A stretch of 64,000 nt of DNA from Rhynchonema sp. JSB1_4 (Eukaryota; Nematoda; Chromadorea; Monhysterida; Xyalidae). Below the pieces are notes generated by a model. It worked only from the letters and a program-made list of their open reading frames with translations, was not told the origin of the DNA and made no database searches. Of this stretch, positions 23,136 to 34,270 are shown one piece after another (the first letter of the stretch is position 1; each line of letters begins with the position of its first letter). The DNA is taken from assembly GCA_030248065.1 (NCBI GenBank), contig JASAMV010007765.1:117309-181308 (forward strand). The letters run 5' to 3'. The position numbers and the translations under genes are program-made.

Positions 23136-23343
23136 CAGGGTGTTGCAAAAGCAACTGATTTTTTGATCTTATAGAGTTATGTAAAGTTTTCGTTTTCTAA
23201 AATGGATATATAATAATGATCAGATGTGCTTTCTCTTTTTCTCATCTGAACGGCGAAACATTTGATTTTAAGCGTAATTATTAATTGCACTGACGGCAGC
23301 CGAATCTGTTCTGGCAGTGGCAAGAACAACTTTTGCGACACCC
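23136..23343. mobile_element. mariner-like MITE (about 208 bp)
   Basis: The left end, after TA, is CAGGGTGTTGCAAAAG and the right end is CTTTTGCGACACCC followed by TA. These are inverted repeats of one another flanked by the TA dinucleotide typical of Tc1/mariner elements. There is no transposase. Confidence 0.8.
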
Positions 23344-23688
23344 TATATTTTCGCATTGAAAATATCAAAATACATATTCTGTCATTGATCCGAAGAAGGT
23401 ATTGCCATTTTCGCTGGCTTGGCGGCTCATTACTATTTTATGAGAGTTTGGTGCCTATTTTGTTATCCGGGGTTGTATGTATTTTCGTCCAATATCAAAA
23501 GTGCCGTACTATTTTACCCCATGAAATGTGCTGTTGTTGATACTTTGTATTGCCTGTTACCGATATTGATGGGCGTAATCTCGGCATAAAATTCTATTTT
23601 TTAAGTATTGTCAACATGTCTTTTATCACAACACCGACTATATTCTGTAAAAATTAGCGGTTGCGAAATCGACTGTACACATCGGGAG

Positions 23689-24536
23689 TAGGGATCGGTG
23701 GGGGGAAGGGTGTTTGCCCATACCCGATATTTGGCGAATGCCGATACTCGATACTTCGAAAATAACCGGTTATCCGATAGTGCGGAAATATCAATAAAAA
23801 CGCCGCTTTTATAGCAAACCTGAGGTTTTGACAAACGTCGCGCGGGATTTTTGTTGAGATGGCCATTAAGTACTGCGCGCAACAATTTCATAAAAATCTT
23901 ACTCTGTTCTTGTGTCATGCAACATGAAAATAGCTCCCACCTCCCACCCATGCTGGCAGGCGGAAAAAACCGGTTTTTTTTCGAAAAAAAACTTTCCGAG
24001 ACCCGAATACTTATTCCATTTATTTTTCCGTGGGTACCTTTTCGGTTTTTGATCGGAAAAATATCGGTACTTTATTCCAATTTTTCCAAAAAATTGTAAT
24101 GCAAAAGTGATGAGTTTTTCGATTTTGGTGAAAAATTTGCTCGAGCACGAAAATGGGCCAACAAGCGTGTAAACCAAGTGTTTTCGACTAACTTCAACAT
24201 TCTTCAGGAACAACACTGGTTACTTCGAACAAATTTTCCACTGAAATTGCTATTTTTCGAAATTACGTTTTTAGTTAAGTACTGGAAAAATATTTGGAAA
24301 AAAACGGTTTTTTTGGAAAAAAACGTTTTTTTTCACGAAAAATAAAAAACGGTTCTTTATGACAGTATGCTCCCACCTACATTTTAAATTTTTTTCTGTT
24401 CGCAAAACAATAAATATCTGCGGAGATGTTTTTGAGAATTAGTTTTTCATCGCGAAAAGTGCAATGCAAAATGCCTTGGAAAAACATCCCGATACCCGAC
24501 ACTTTGGGTGTGGATACCCAATACCTTCCGATCCCT
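23689..24536. mobile_element. hAT-like MITE, family F copy 2, with a nested insertion
   Basis: A perfect 8-bp duplication ATCGGGAG flanks it (23681-23688 and 24537-24544). The ends are TAGGGATCGG and CCGATCCCTA. Against the shorter copy at 8587-8850, about 420 bp between roughly 23948 and 24372 is extra sequence with GGAAAAAACCGG-type ends, flanked by a repeated CTCCCACCT, so a second element inserted inside the first. It is non-coding. Confidence 0.85.
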
Positions 24537-24770
24537 AATCGGGAGTCAATACGGCAATACAGCACGTCCGCAATTACGACAGAAAAACAAACAACAATTA
24601 GCACAAGCAGCTGTGTGACAGCCAGCAACGATAACAGAGATCGAACAGCGAACGTATATGTTTGAGCAATAGTAACAGCATTCCTAACTTGAGGCTGAGG
24701 GGTTGAAATCGTGTCAAATTCGAAGGCAAGTAGTAAGATACACCTGGACAACATTTACGATGGTCACAAT

Positions 24771-25254
24771 TAGGGTTAGAGAGATGTCGGGTGTCGGCTG
24801 TCGGGTGTCAAAAAAGTGTAGGTGTCGGGTACCCCCAGATGTCGGGTGTCGGGTTTTTTGGGACCCGACACCCGACACCCGACACTTACGGTTCAAAACA
24901 TCAGTTTTGCTGAGAGAAGAATTTTGAGAGAAAATTTTCTTCGAACCGAATGTTTCCGATGACGCAGAATGTGACATTTTGGTGTTTATTTCGTGTGAAA
25001 ATACTTGAATTCAGTAACTTGAGCCAAAAAATTGCACAAATGATGCAAATAAGCAAAAATTTGCCTGTTTTTGGTCCAAAAACAGGTGTCGGGTGTCGGG
25101 TTTTTTTCAAAAACTAGATGTCGGGTGTCGGGTTTTTTTGCAACTGTCGGGTGTCGGGTGTCGGCTTTTTTTCTGAGATGTCGGGTGTCGGGTACTTCCA
25201 GATGTCGGGTGTCGGCTGTCGGGTGTCGGGTACCCCCCCCGACCTCTAACCCTA
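24771..25254. mobile_element. hAT-like MITE, family H, with TGTCGGG tandem ends
   Basis: A perfect 8-bp duplication GTCACAAT flanks it (24763-24770 and 25255-25262). The ends are TAGGGTTAGAGAGATGTCGG and CCGACCTCTAACCCTA. Both subterminal regions are degenerate arrays of GTCGGGTGTCGG. A 5'-truncated relative is at about 36833-37212. Confidence 0.88.
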
Positions 25255-25357
25255 GTCACAATTAGTGTTCTACCGTCTCGACACAAGATACAGTCCAAAC
25301 CATGTTTGCCTTGCCTTCAAATGTGATACTTCTCATTCAAAAACATGTGAACGGCCA

Positions 25358-28300
25358 TCACGCAAACGTGGTCGGCGTTTGACTGGTGCTGCGCGACAGA
25401 GCACCGTCGTTGGAGCTATTGTCGGTGAACAACGAGAATTCGGGTGGTTGTGTGCCGAGACTGTCGAATAAATTGTCGATTGAATTCGAATCGTTGGTGT
25501 TGGACGAATCGGCTGCCGTCGCCGCCGCGCCCGAACGCGTCTGGGGTAAAGGGACCAAAGTGAGAAGGGCTAAATGGCGATCGGGTCGGAAGTCACTACT
25601 ATTCGAGAACCGAACCGATAACCTGGATTTGAGACAGCTCTTGGTGTTTAATTTCAACGCATTTGCGCTTCGTCAAATTACACGAGGACGAGCTGCACTG
25701 AACAAATTTACCAGTAGTGGGATTATGACCAGCGAGAGAACTCACCTTGCGTCCCCGTCTGTTGTTCGTCTGTTGCTCCAGCATGAGCACACCCGTATTT
25801 GCAGTTGGGTTGTCGGTCGGACCCAATCCGTCATCAAACAGACCCGTGTCATCGTCAAATATCGTCTGCAGCCATGTGGTCGACTGACTACTAGTTTTTA
25901 CCGATGATTTATTGTCTGAAAAGCTTGAGTTAGGTGGAATTCTAGTAGGGTTGGAGACCACCACCGGCAACCAGCGCGTGTTTGCACATACGGGCGTGAA
26001 ACAGTTGAAACTTGTTTGTTTATAATAGACAAAACACGTTTAGACCATTCCCATTATCACACTTTCAAACCAGTGGGCACGATACGTAAATATTCGAGCG
26101 GTCGCCACACGCAAAAATGGTCTATGCGCCCAAAATTTACGAAATTCTTTGGCAAAGCGGAATTTTGCCCTATTGTTTTTATTCAACAAGTGGGACCTGT
26201 CCCGGAAACGCCTGGGCACTGCAAGAACAACAAAGAACAGTGCAGCAGCCTCCTGGGAAAGTGGTCGCACGCGACCAACTATAATTCCACCTTTATGTAA
26301 AACTGACCATCATTATGAGCACAGAGCAGTATTTGATACGGCTCCATTTGTTGCTCGTACCTACCTAGCGCGTATCTATCGGCCAACAACGTCCCACGCG
26401 TGGTCCTTGTCACAGCACCGGTTTTGTTCTTTGCTTTGGATCGTTTCGAGTTGGCTCCTCTTCGTTTTGGTGCCGTGCCGAAACCGCCATCTCGCCGATT
26501 TCGACGTTTTGACGAAGTAGAGTACCAATCATCATCATCGTCGTCTTCATCATCCATCACGGACGTCGATTTGGATTCGTCCTATAAAAATCAGGCAACA
26601 TTAAGTTTCAAGTAAATCAAGAAAATAAAACCAATTATAGCGAACTTGCATTAAGAGACAGGGTACAACGAATGTAATAAAGTGGTGATGTGAACGAAAA
26701 AAAACGCCAAGTGTTCAAACAATGAGAGAACGAACCGAAACGTCATCGTCATCATCTTCCGAATCGAGATTGGCAATTGACGGTTTGCTTAGTGGCGCAG
26801 CGCTGCGATTCGAGCGCAACTGTCAGAAAAACAAGATTCTTATTGATCATGATCAAAAATCAAATTAGCGTTGACAAACACACATTTGCTGATGCGACCG
26901 TGGCTCGACTGCCAACCACGACCAAGGCATCGAAATTGTTGACACTCGCAGACACGGCCATGCGACTTGAGCCCGTGTTGTTGAACGTGTTGTATGAACG
27001 CGAGCGGTCGAGTGACGCCGACGCCGTTTGTTGTTCGAGGTCACGTGACGAAGCCAGACGCCGTGACGCCAATCTGAATTTTAGTAAACATGGGCATGTT
27101 GTGAAAGTCGTTCGTCAGTGTCAAAGGCGGTCACTGTTTCGCAGAGAGATCGTGAGCTTTTGCATTCAGTCACGAACGGCGCCGGCGTAAAAGCTCTCTA
27201 GTGGCCGTCCGACTGAGAACACTTGTGGAAATTAATGGCATCAGAAAAGCTCGAAATATCAATGCAAAATGTCACGTCACGCAATTACGCCATGTTGCAT
27301 AGCGGCCTTACTTTGATAAAGCACCGGCCAATTCTCGCCACATGCTCTTCACAATCAGTCTCAAAGCACATGCATACCTGGTTGACTGTCTGCCCATGCC
27401 CAGGCATTTCTCCAAATGCGGCGCAAACCGATTGGCAGCGAGATTGCGACGACAAACCGGACATTTACATGTCAGCTGTCGCGCCTCTTTGTTCAGCGTC
27501 ACGATTTGCTGGCCGAACACGTCGATGTGCTGACTGAACGGGAAATTGCGCACAAACGTAGGTTGTTGCAAAAGTAGCTTTACATCACACCATCCAATGC
27601 GTCCTATCTGAGTGAACCAACCTATGATAAGGCGATGACATTGCAGCCACCCGCACGGCACCCGGAGAACGTTGTGACGTCTTGGTTGGACTGACATTAC
27701 CAGATTCACCTGCATCAGTGACAGTGGTCATTTTAATCAAGTTGTTTTGCGCTTCGGTTTGCACGCCCTTTTGTTTTATTGCCATATCTTACCTTCAACA
27801 CCGGTTTCATCAACCCAGAGGAAATTCAGTCCCAGTTTGCCAAATCGATGCGCGCACATGGCTGATTGAAACAGGGCCTCGTCGAAAATAGCTTCGAACA
27901 ACTCCTCGCAGATCGCGTCGATTGGAGCCGAATCTGTAAATTGATTGTTCTTGGGTGCGGGGAGGAAAGGGCCGGTACCACTGGTGTCGTTGAGAAACTA
28001 AAACGTCAGGATACCGGATACCCCTGGGTGAAAAAATTTAGATACCGGATACTAGTGGGGTAACCCACCTCCCCAACGACACCACTGGCCGATGCCGATG
28101 TAAGCCTAACGACAACGACAAATGTGGGCCTACCTAGGCCTGAGCCTGAAATCGAGACCCGCAATTTTGGTGGGTAGAATTCTACAGGGGCGTCAAATGG
28201 GGTATAAAATGGCGTTTAGCCAGGTAAAAAGCTTTTAAAGATTATTTTTGGGACAAAACAATTAAACAGCTTTAGAAGCTAATCCGCGCATGCGCCATCA

Positions 28301-28528
28301 TTCATCGTAAGGTTTACGTGCCTGTACCGGACGAAACTTGGAAGCAAAAACAGAGTGGCTCACTTACGGACTTTATACGATACCATGATACCAACCATTT
28401 CAACCAGCAAAAAACTTAACAAATGAAGGAGATAACGATAAAACGAAAACTTCTCAACCATTGTCGCTAGTCGATGCAACACAATCTGACCCAGTGACAC
28501 CATTTCCTGTTGTAGCCGTCGCCGCCAT
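25358..28528 (-). CDS. SGF11: SAGA-associated factor 11 (SGF11 / ATXN7L3 family)
   Basis: SGF11 is the zinc-finger subunit that anchors and activates the H2B deubiquitinase module of SAGA. Exons: 28528-28459 (MAATATTGNGVTG), 27933-27793 (AICEELFEAIFDEALFQSAM, the N-terminal helix), 27709-27622, 27533-27378 (zinc finger CKCPVCRRNLAANRFAPHLE then KCLGMGRQS), 27073-26884 (LASRRLASSRDLEQQ), 26819-26736 (acidic), 26581-26365 (SSKRRNRRDGGFGTAPKRRG), 26252-26197 (uncertain), 25915-25746 (FDDDTGLFDDGLGPTDN) and 25540-25358 (NSIDNLFDSLGTQPPEFSLF). All listed junctions keep phase. Zinc ligands Cys, Cys, His and Cys are visible, and the FAPHLEKCLGMGR signature is diagnostic. The acidic and basic C-terminal stretch is as in ATXN7L3. 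The 56-nt exon 8 fits by phase only. A small hAT-like element lies in intron 1. Confidence 0.88.
27979..28087. mobile_element. Short hAT-like MITE, family C, in SGF11 intron 1
   Basis: The ends are CACTGGTGTCGTTG and CAACGACACCACTG. The flanking octamers GCCGGTAC and GCCGATGC match at 6 of 8. The GATACCGGATACCCCTGGG interior is shared with larger family C copies at 30054 and 35942, so this is an internally deleted copy of about 109 bp. Confidence 0.75.
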
Positions 28529-28861
28529 GTGAATGAACCAAGCAACTGCAACATGAAAACTTGAGAAAACTCAACACAGCTTGCGATAAAGTCCGTAATA
28601 GAAGATAAAAGGCCGGCCTTCTAGTTTTCACTAGAGGTTTTTTTAGGTGGCGTTCAGTGTAATGCTGTGTTGGAGGTGGGGGGAGTGTTTGGGCTTGGGG
28701 GCAGTGCTGTGGCTGGGGGGACCCCCCATAAGTACAGTATCTCCCCCTCGCCGGTATGGTATGTGGCCCCCGCGCTGAGGTACAGTATCTCCCCCAATTT
28801 TTCCGAAAATTTCACCCAAAAGTACCCTCTTGTGACAAGGCAGATCCCCGTGACGTACAAT

Positions 28862-28936
28862 GGGGCACCAGCAGGACTCGAACCTGCGACCTCCAACTTC
28901 GAAGCCAGAAGCTCTACCAGCTGAGCTTATGGGCCC
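28862..28936 (-). tRNA. tRNA-like sequence (probably tRNA-derived, not functional)
   Basis: On the minus strand there is a TCAGCTGGTAGAGC D arm and an intact T arm (GCAGG, loop TTCGAGT, CCTGC). Both pol III boxes are recognisable: A box AAGCTCAGCTGG and B box GGTTCGAGTCC. The acceptor stem (GGGCCCA with TGGTGCC) has two mismatches, there is one extra base before the D stem, and the anticodon stem is poor; the loop would read TCG. This looks like a tRNA-derived repeat or pseudogene. It lies among MITE fragments at 28640-29045. Confidence 0.5.
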
Positions 28937-29166
28937 AATATGGGTGAGGTCGAAAATCCTGGAAAAAAACCCCAAAAAAATCCCCGAAAAATAAAAATCC
29001 CGAAAAGCAAAAATCCCGAAAAATGAACTTGAGAAAAAATACAAAGTTTAAAGTGCAGAAAGGGGTATTCATGTAGTTGGAGTCCATAATTTGGGCACTG
29101 GATCAGTTGGGACTCAAGATATTGAAATTCTCGTTCGGTCATGTCTTCCTGGCTGGCAGGCTAAGC

Positions 29167-29588
29167 CAGTGGTATCGTTGGGGGGGGGGGGGGGGGGGTG
29201 GGGGGTTACCCCCCTGGTATGGGGTATAGGAAATCGGCCGGGGGTATGGGGTATGGGAAATTTTTCCCTTTTGGAACAAGCACCCCTAGGAAATGACTTT
29301 TTGACCCTGAGAAGTACCAAAATTGACCATTTTTCGTCCAAAAATGTCAAAATCGCTTGCTGCCGAAAGAAAACTCTGTTTTAAGCACTTTTTAGACCAA
29401 TTTTTGGCACATTTAGAAGATTTTTGGGGTCATTTTTTCAAAACCCCCACCCTCGGGTGTGGGAAATTTTTGTTTTTGGAGAAACCCCCCTGGTATGGGA
29501 AAATTTTGATTTTTGGGGGTATGTATGGGAAATTTCCCGAAAATTGGGCTGGGTATGGGAAAATTTCGATTTCTCAACGACACCACTG
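29167..29588. mobile_element. hAT-like MITE, family C
   Basis: A perfect 8-bp duplication GGCTAAGC flanks it (29159-29166 and 29589-29596). The ends are CAGTGGTATCGTTGGGG and CAACGACACCACTG. The interior has repeated GGTATGGGAAA-type motifs at both ends and an AT-rich core. Confidence 0.88.
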
Positions 29589-30348
29589 GGCTAAGCCAAA
29601 GCCTAACCTTGAATGAAGGCCTGGGCGTTGTATTTTTGTGGATAGTTCCTTTACGTGAACAGGTCTCCCTGGCTGGCAGCCTAAGCCTAATTTAGGTACC
29701 TGTTTAGGTTGTTGTCCTAACCCTGAATGCAAGCCTGAGCACCAACGACATGAATGCCAACTTCTGACAAAAAAATTTGGTCCATTTCTACACCTTTTTA
29801 TTATTCGGGATTTTTGCTTTTCGGGATTTTTTTTGGGGATTTTTCGTTTCGGGATGTTTTTTCGAGATTTTTTTTCGGGATTTTTGACGGCCACCGATAT
29901 ACGTCACGTGGTTATCTGTTTCTTATACGTGTTGGTTCCCTGGGCACAACACGCTGTTGTGTCTTATCGCTTCATGCTCACCGCTGTGTGTGTGTGGTGC
30001 ACATTTCACATGTGTAGCACTTCCACCCGCTAACACATACTTTTGCTTGCCAGCAGTGGTGTCGTTGGGAAATCAAAAAGTCAGGATACCGGATACCCAA
30101 AATCCAAAATTTTCGGATACCGGATACCCAAAATGAAAAATCTCGGATACCAGGGGGGGTTGCTCCCTGAAATAAAAAATCTCGGATACCCAGGGGGGGT
30201 TGTTCAAAAAAGGTCAATTTTTTAAGAGGAAAATCGAGCAAAATCGGTGTTGAAAGCGCAAAAAATGGTCATTTTGGGGGTTATGCTTGCGCCAACAAGC
30301 GATTTTGAACATTTTGGAGGTAAAAATGGGCGATTTTTACGGTTTTCG

Positions 30349-30620
30349 TTGATGACGTTGATGTCAACCAACAACAAACGCCGACACCCGGTCTTTCTGT
30401 CTTTTCCTTCCTTTTCCTCTTTCCTTTTCCAAAAAATTTTTTTCTTTTCAAATTTCACGCTTCTACTAGAATAGGGAGGGCGCAATGCATCTCATGACTG
30501 ATGAGGACCCGGATGCATTGTGACATATATAGTCTCGTGAAAGGGTCCGAAACTATATATGCAGCTTTAGACTACTCTATCATTATAAAAATTGCTAAAT
30601 AAAACACTGCTATACACTCC
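30349..30620 (+). mobile_element. 272-bp insertion carrying a hammerhead-like ribozyme
   Basis: It is absent from the sibling family C copy, where the flanks join at 36651-36660. It is flanked by TTTCG on both sides (30344-30348, 30621-30625), consistent with a 5-bp target duplication. The order of parts is a pyrimidine-rich tract (about 30388-30440), a structured ribozyme-like segment (30483-30561), and an AATAAA at 30598-30603 near the right end. No ORF, no poly(A) tail and no terminal inverted repeat were found. The size and a ribozyme in a non-coding retroposed unit recall retrozymes, but the family is not one I recognise. Confidence 0.6.
30483..30561 (+). ncRNA. Hammerhead-like self-cleaving ribozyme with permuted strand order
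   Basis: Core strands are CTGATGA (30498-30504), GAAA (30549-30552) and TC (30533-30534). Helix I pairs 30492-30497 with 30535-30540 (6 bp, one G-U). Helix II pairs GGACCC (30505-30510) with GGGTCC (30543-30548). Helix III pairs CATATATAG (30524-30532) with CTATATATG (30553-30561). Conserved pairs 10.1G-11.1C, 15.1A-16.1U and 15.2C-16.2G are all kept, and predicted cleavage is after C30534. The strand order is not a circular permutation of the classic fold. An added perfect 9-bp stem (30483-30491 with 30512-30520) and a two-A linker connect the outer ends of helices I and II. Activity is inferred, not shown. Confidence 0.6.
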
Positions 30621-30889
30621 TTTCGGAAAATTTTTAGGGTAGGATACCCCTGGACAAAAAGTCAGGATACCGGATACCCCTGGGTGAAAAAATCAAGATA
30701 CCGGATACCGGATACTAGGGGGGTAACCCCCCCCCCTTCCCCCCCCCAACGACACCATTGCTTGCCAGATCAGGCACCACCAGCACACACGTCACACTTT
30801 TTTGCTCCAAAATGGGCAAAAATCGGGTCAAAATCAACCAAAAGCGCGCTCCGCGCGATTTATGCACATATTAATCTATAAAAATTGAG

Positions 30890-31340
30890 TTCTCGCGAAA
30901 GTAGTATGGTACAGTATCTCCCCCCAAACATTTCGTCCCCCCCCCAACACAACCGCCGTCCAAATCGGATCCCCCCAAACAGTGTAGTGGCAGGCAAATG
31001 GTTGCAAGGTATTTTTTTTTCAATACCCTGGGGAGGGGATGGACCCAGATGGTTGCAAGGTACCCCCCTACCCAGCCTCCGGGACCGGGAGGTTGCAAGG
31101 TACCCCTGAGGTCCGAAAAAAACGATGTTTTTTGCATGCATTATACTGCAAATTTGGCCGAAAAATGGTACTTTTTAGCATTTTGGCCGAAAATTTGCCT
31201 CAAATACCTATTATATGGAGGTTTGCGCGCAGAGCGCGCGATTTTTTGGGGTTTTGAGGTCGAAAAACACCCATTTTTGCCTATAAAAACCATAAATTGA
31301 CGCAAGGTACCCTCCGGGGTGGTTGCAAGGTACCTACCCT
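30890..31340. repeat. GGTTGCAAGGTACC-type MITE remnants
   Basis: Repeated ATGGTTGCAAGGTACCCC motifs border an AT-rich core containing a TTTGCGCGCAGAGCGCGCGA hairpin near 31212. The layout is the same as in the hAT-like families (short tandem subterminal repeats, GC-rich hairpin core), but I could not fix both ends. Confidence 0.45.
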
Positions 31341-31359
31341 TCCCCCCAGTGTAGGGTAT

Positions 31360-31721
31360 CAGTGTACTTCCTGGGGGAGGGGGACTCCCCCTAAGGTACA
31401 CTAATTGCCCCGACCAAGGTATACTAGTACACTAATTTCCCCTTCGGGTACACTAACTTCCCCAACTTTTGCCTAAAATGGCCATTTTTTAGGCCTAAAA
31501 TGTGTGATTGGTCAATGTTCTCAAAAGTTGGCAAAATAGCCTTTTTATGAAGAATTTTTTCCAAAAAGGGGTAACAATAGGTCAAATTTTCTACCTCTAA
31601 AAGTGTCTTTTTCCTGATTTTGGGTCTTCCCTCCCCCTTCCCCCCAGGGAGGTACACTAATTTCCCCTCCGAAAAAGTAGGGAGGTGCACTAATTTCCCC
31701 GCCGGACCAGGAACTACACTG
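31360..31721. mobile_element. hAT-like MITE, family A
   Basis: The ends are CAGTGTACTTCCTGG and CCAGGAACTACACTG. The flanking octamers TAGGGTAT and GTGGGTAT match at 6 of 8. The interior has TTTTTAGGCCTAAAAT and GTCAATGTTCTCAAAAGT blocks shared with 5100-5350. Confidence 0.7.
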
Positions 31722-32689
31722 GTGGGTATCCTATACTTGCGGGCTGGAAAAAACCGAAAAAAAACGTTTTTTTCCGAGGCCCGGAAAAATACGTTTTTTA
31801 TTTTTCCGGAAATTTTTCCAAGTGGCAACTTTTGGAAAAAAACGGTTTTTTTCCAAAAATTTCCGAAATATTTTCAAAGGTTGCGAAAGCATGTTGTCAA
31901 AACCAATGTAAATCGGTGCTAAACAGTTCAAAATGATCACTTTTTAATCTCCAAGTGCATTTTTAGCCTGTTTCAGGCCATTTCCCGACAAAATTTTCTC
32001 CAAAATAGGCGTTTTTGGACCACGGGTATCCTTAAACCTGGCCCGCCACTATTGATATTTGAAATTTTTGGTTTGTTTTTTTGCTGTAATTTAGTTACCG
32101 ACGTCGAGACGAATAAGGTTTACATTCATGACTTTTTGATTTAGTGCAGATTTTATATCGAAATCAATCGATAAACACCGATTCTCGGGAACAAAATTAA
32201 AAAAAATAGATAGACCCCTACTTCTTGGCAATCACGTGAGCCAGGAACAAAATTTTGAATTGCCGCAAAATTGTCATGGGCTTACAGTATGCTATTATGG
32301 ACTTTACGCTCCCGACTTTACGCTCCCACTACACAGTGCTGCCAGTGCGCGCGCTTGCAACACGCGTGTTTTGCACTAACAAACAGAGCGGCACTGTACA
32401 AAACGCATTGGAAGATCACGTGACTACCGTATGCTTGTGATAAGAAGCAGTCGGCCATCTTGAATATTTGTTCTTTTCTTCCTGAAATACACTAAATGCG
32501 GGTCTATCTATTTTTTGGAATTTTGTTCCCGAGAACCGGTGTTTATGGATTAATTTCGGTATTAAATCGGAACTTAATGGAAAAGTCACGAATACAAACC
32601 TTGTTCGTCTCGATGTCGGCAACAGTAATAAATCATAAAAACAGACCAAAATTTTCAAATATCAATAGTGGCGGGCCAGGTTTAAGTAC
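31722..32689. other. Repeat remnants, no supported gene
   Basis: 31740-32040 resembles the GGAAAAAACCG element nested at 23948-24372. From 32050 to 32680, CGGGAACAAAATT recurs inverted as GGAATTTTGTTCCCG, and TATCGATTTCGATATAAAATC-like ends suggest another foldback. No coding exon is visible. Confidence 0.4.
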
Positions 32690-33465
32690 GGTAACTAGAC
32701 ACTTGTTGACTGTAAACAACCGTACAAAACACGGGGGGATGTTTTGTACGCTTGTTGACTGTGTGACAAAAATAAATTAAGCACAGTTAATGCATGCGTC
32801 AACAAGTGTACATTACAACACGACTGTATTGTACGCTTGTTGACTGTATGATATTAATGACAATAATGTTTTGTGCAATCAACAAGTGTACAAAACTGCA
32901 CGACCGTATTGTACACTTGTTGACTGTACGACATTTATGAAAAACTTGTTCTGTGCAATCAACAAGTGTATAATATATCCTTCTTATGAAAGTCAAAGGA
33001 AGCGGCGTCAACGTAGCGGGAGATAAAATTCACATAAACGGAATCCAACTCTGGATTTCTCTAATTCTATCTCCGCATCGTCAACGTTGTACGCCAACTC
33101 CTAGTCCTAGCTGAGGTCGAAAGTCCATTTCAAAAGCGCATCTATGTTTTGGATTGTTCTTCACGTTCCGTCAAGTTATGTTCGTGCAGTTTGGCTGTTA
33201 TAATTCACCCAATTGCTGAATGCTGCGTTATTTGTCATAAATGTCATTTTTGTCACACACAGTCAACAAGTGTACAATACGGTCGTGCTGTTTTGTACAC
33301 TTGTTGATTGCACAAAACATTATTGTCATAAATGTCATACAGTCAACAAGCGTACAATACAGTCGTGCTGTTATGTACACTTGTTGATGCGTGTGACATT
33401 TATGACAAATATGACATTTATTATTTTTGTCACACATTCAACAAGTGTCCACACACGCTTTTGGA
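32690..33465. repeat. Foldback-type ACACTTGTTGACTGT array, copy 2 (inverted relative to copy 1)
   Basis: The minus strand of this block is collinear with 2025-2870 in two stretches: 33213-33460 matches 2030-2280, and 32690-32970 matches about 2600-2875. Sequence between them (32990-33210) is unique to this copy and includes an inverted match to 35605-35655. Confidence 0.8.
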
Positions 33466-34270
33466 AAAGGGCATTTCGGCAATTTTTGACAACATTGACT
33501 AAAAAATCACTCAATTTATGCCTAAAAAATGCTTATTCTAGGTCTAAACTTGCTTATTTTAGGCAAAAATTGGGGGAGCAGGCGTGCCCGAAGGGGGAAC
33601 AGGGGCAGGCCCAGGCGTACCATGGAGGGGGAACAGACGTACCCGACGCCGACGGCAGTGTAGTTCCCGGTCCGGAGGGGCAGATAGCGTACCGTAAAAA
33701 CCTAAATACAGCCCCCTCCGCAATAGAGCCCCCCAAAAGGGGTCAGTGAATTAATAGGGCCCTCCGGAATAGAGCCCCCCTAAATAATATCCCCATACAG
33801 TAGTGTATTAAGGCTTGATAGTGGTGCACAGGTACACTTATGCACGTTTGTTGTTCGTTCAGAGCACATAATACGTCTCTAATTGACGAATAGACACGAA
33901 TAAATTCGATTACAGGCGAAAAAACATCCTTTCAAACCGCTTTTTAGGGGTTTTTGGGGGTATTTCTGGGAGCAATTTTTCAGGTTCGGGTAAGTGAATT
34001 AATAGAGCCCCCTGGAATAGAGCACCCCAAAATGGTGTCAGTGAATTAATAGAGCCCCCCCCCTTCTGTTTAGCCGTTTTTGCGGTACCGCCAAGGGGGG
34101 AAGGGGGCGGGGGAAGAAGACCCAAATAGAAATAGAGGCCCCCCCGGACCTATAGTGTTGGAGGTGTGGGGGTTTGGGGGTAGCCCCCCAGTACAGTAGG
34201 TATCCCCCTCGCCTGGTTCTGGTACAGTAGGTATCCCCCCTTGCATGGTTACAGTAGGTATAAGCATAAG

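Larger units (their letters stand above)
30054..30759. mobile_element. hAT-like MITE, family C, carrying a second insertion
   Basis: A perfect 8-bp duplication CTTGCCAG flanks it (30046-30053 and 30760-30767). The ends are CAGTGGTGTCGTTGGG and CAACGACACCATTG. It aligns with the copy at 35942-36785, except for 30349-30620 here and a family D insertion there. It is non-coding. Confidence 0.88.

Noticed and set aside
24771..25254. CRISPR-like or regulatory array of GTCGGGTGTCGG units
   Set aside because: Repeats are contiguous and degenerate, lie at both ends of an element with an 8-bp target duplication, and the genome is eukaryotic.
28643..29044. 133-codon minus-strand ORF
   Set aside because: Its most protein-like part is the conceptual translation of the tRNA-like sequence; the rest is repeat.
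30498..30600. Classical type I hammerhead starting at CTGATGA with cleavage site downstream of GAAA
   Set aside because: No downstream strand complementary to the helix III 3' strand with a UH site was found; the only complement lies upstream, between the two helix II strands, which gives the permuted model instead.
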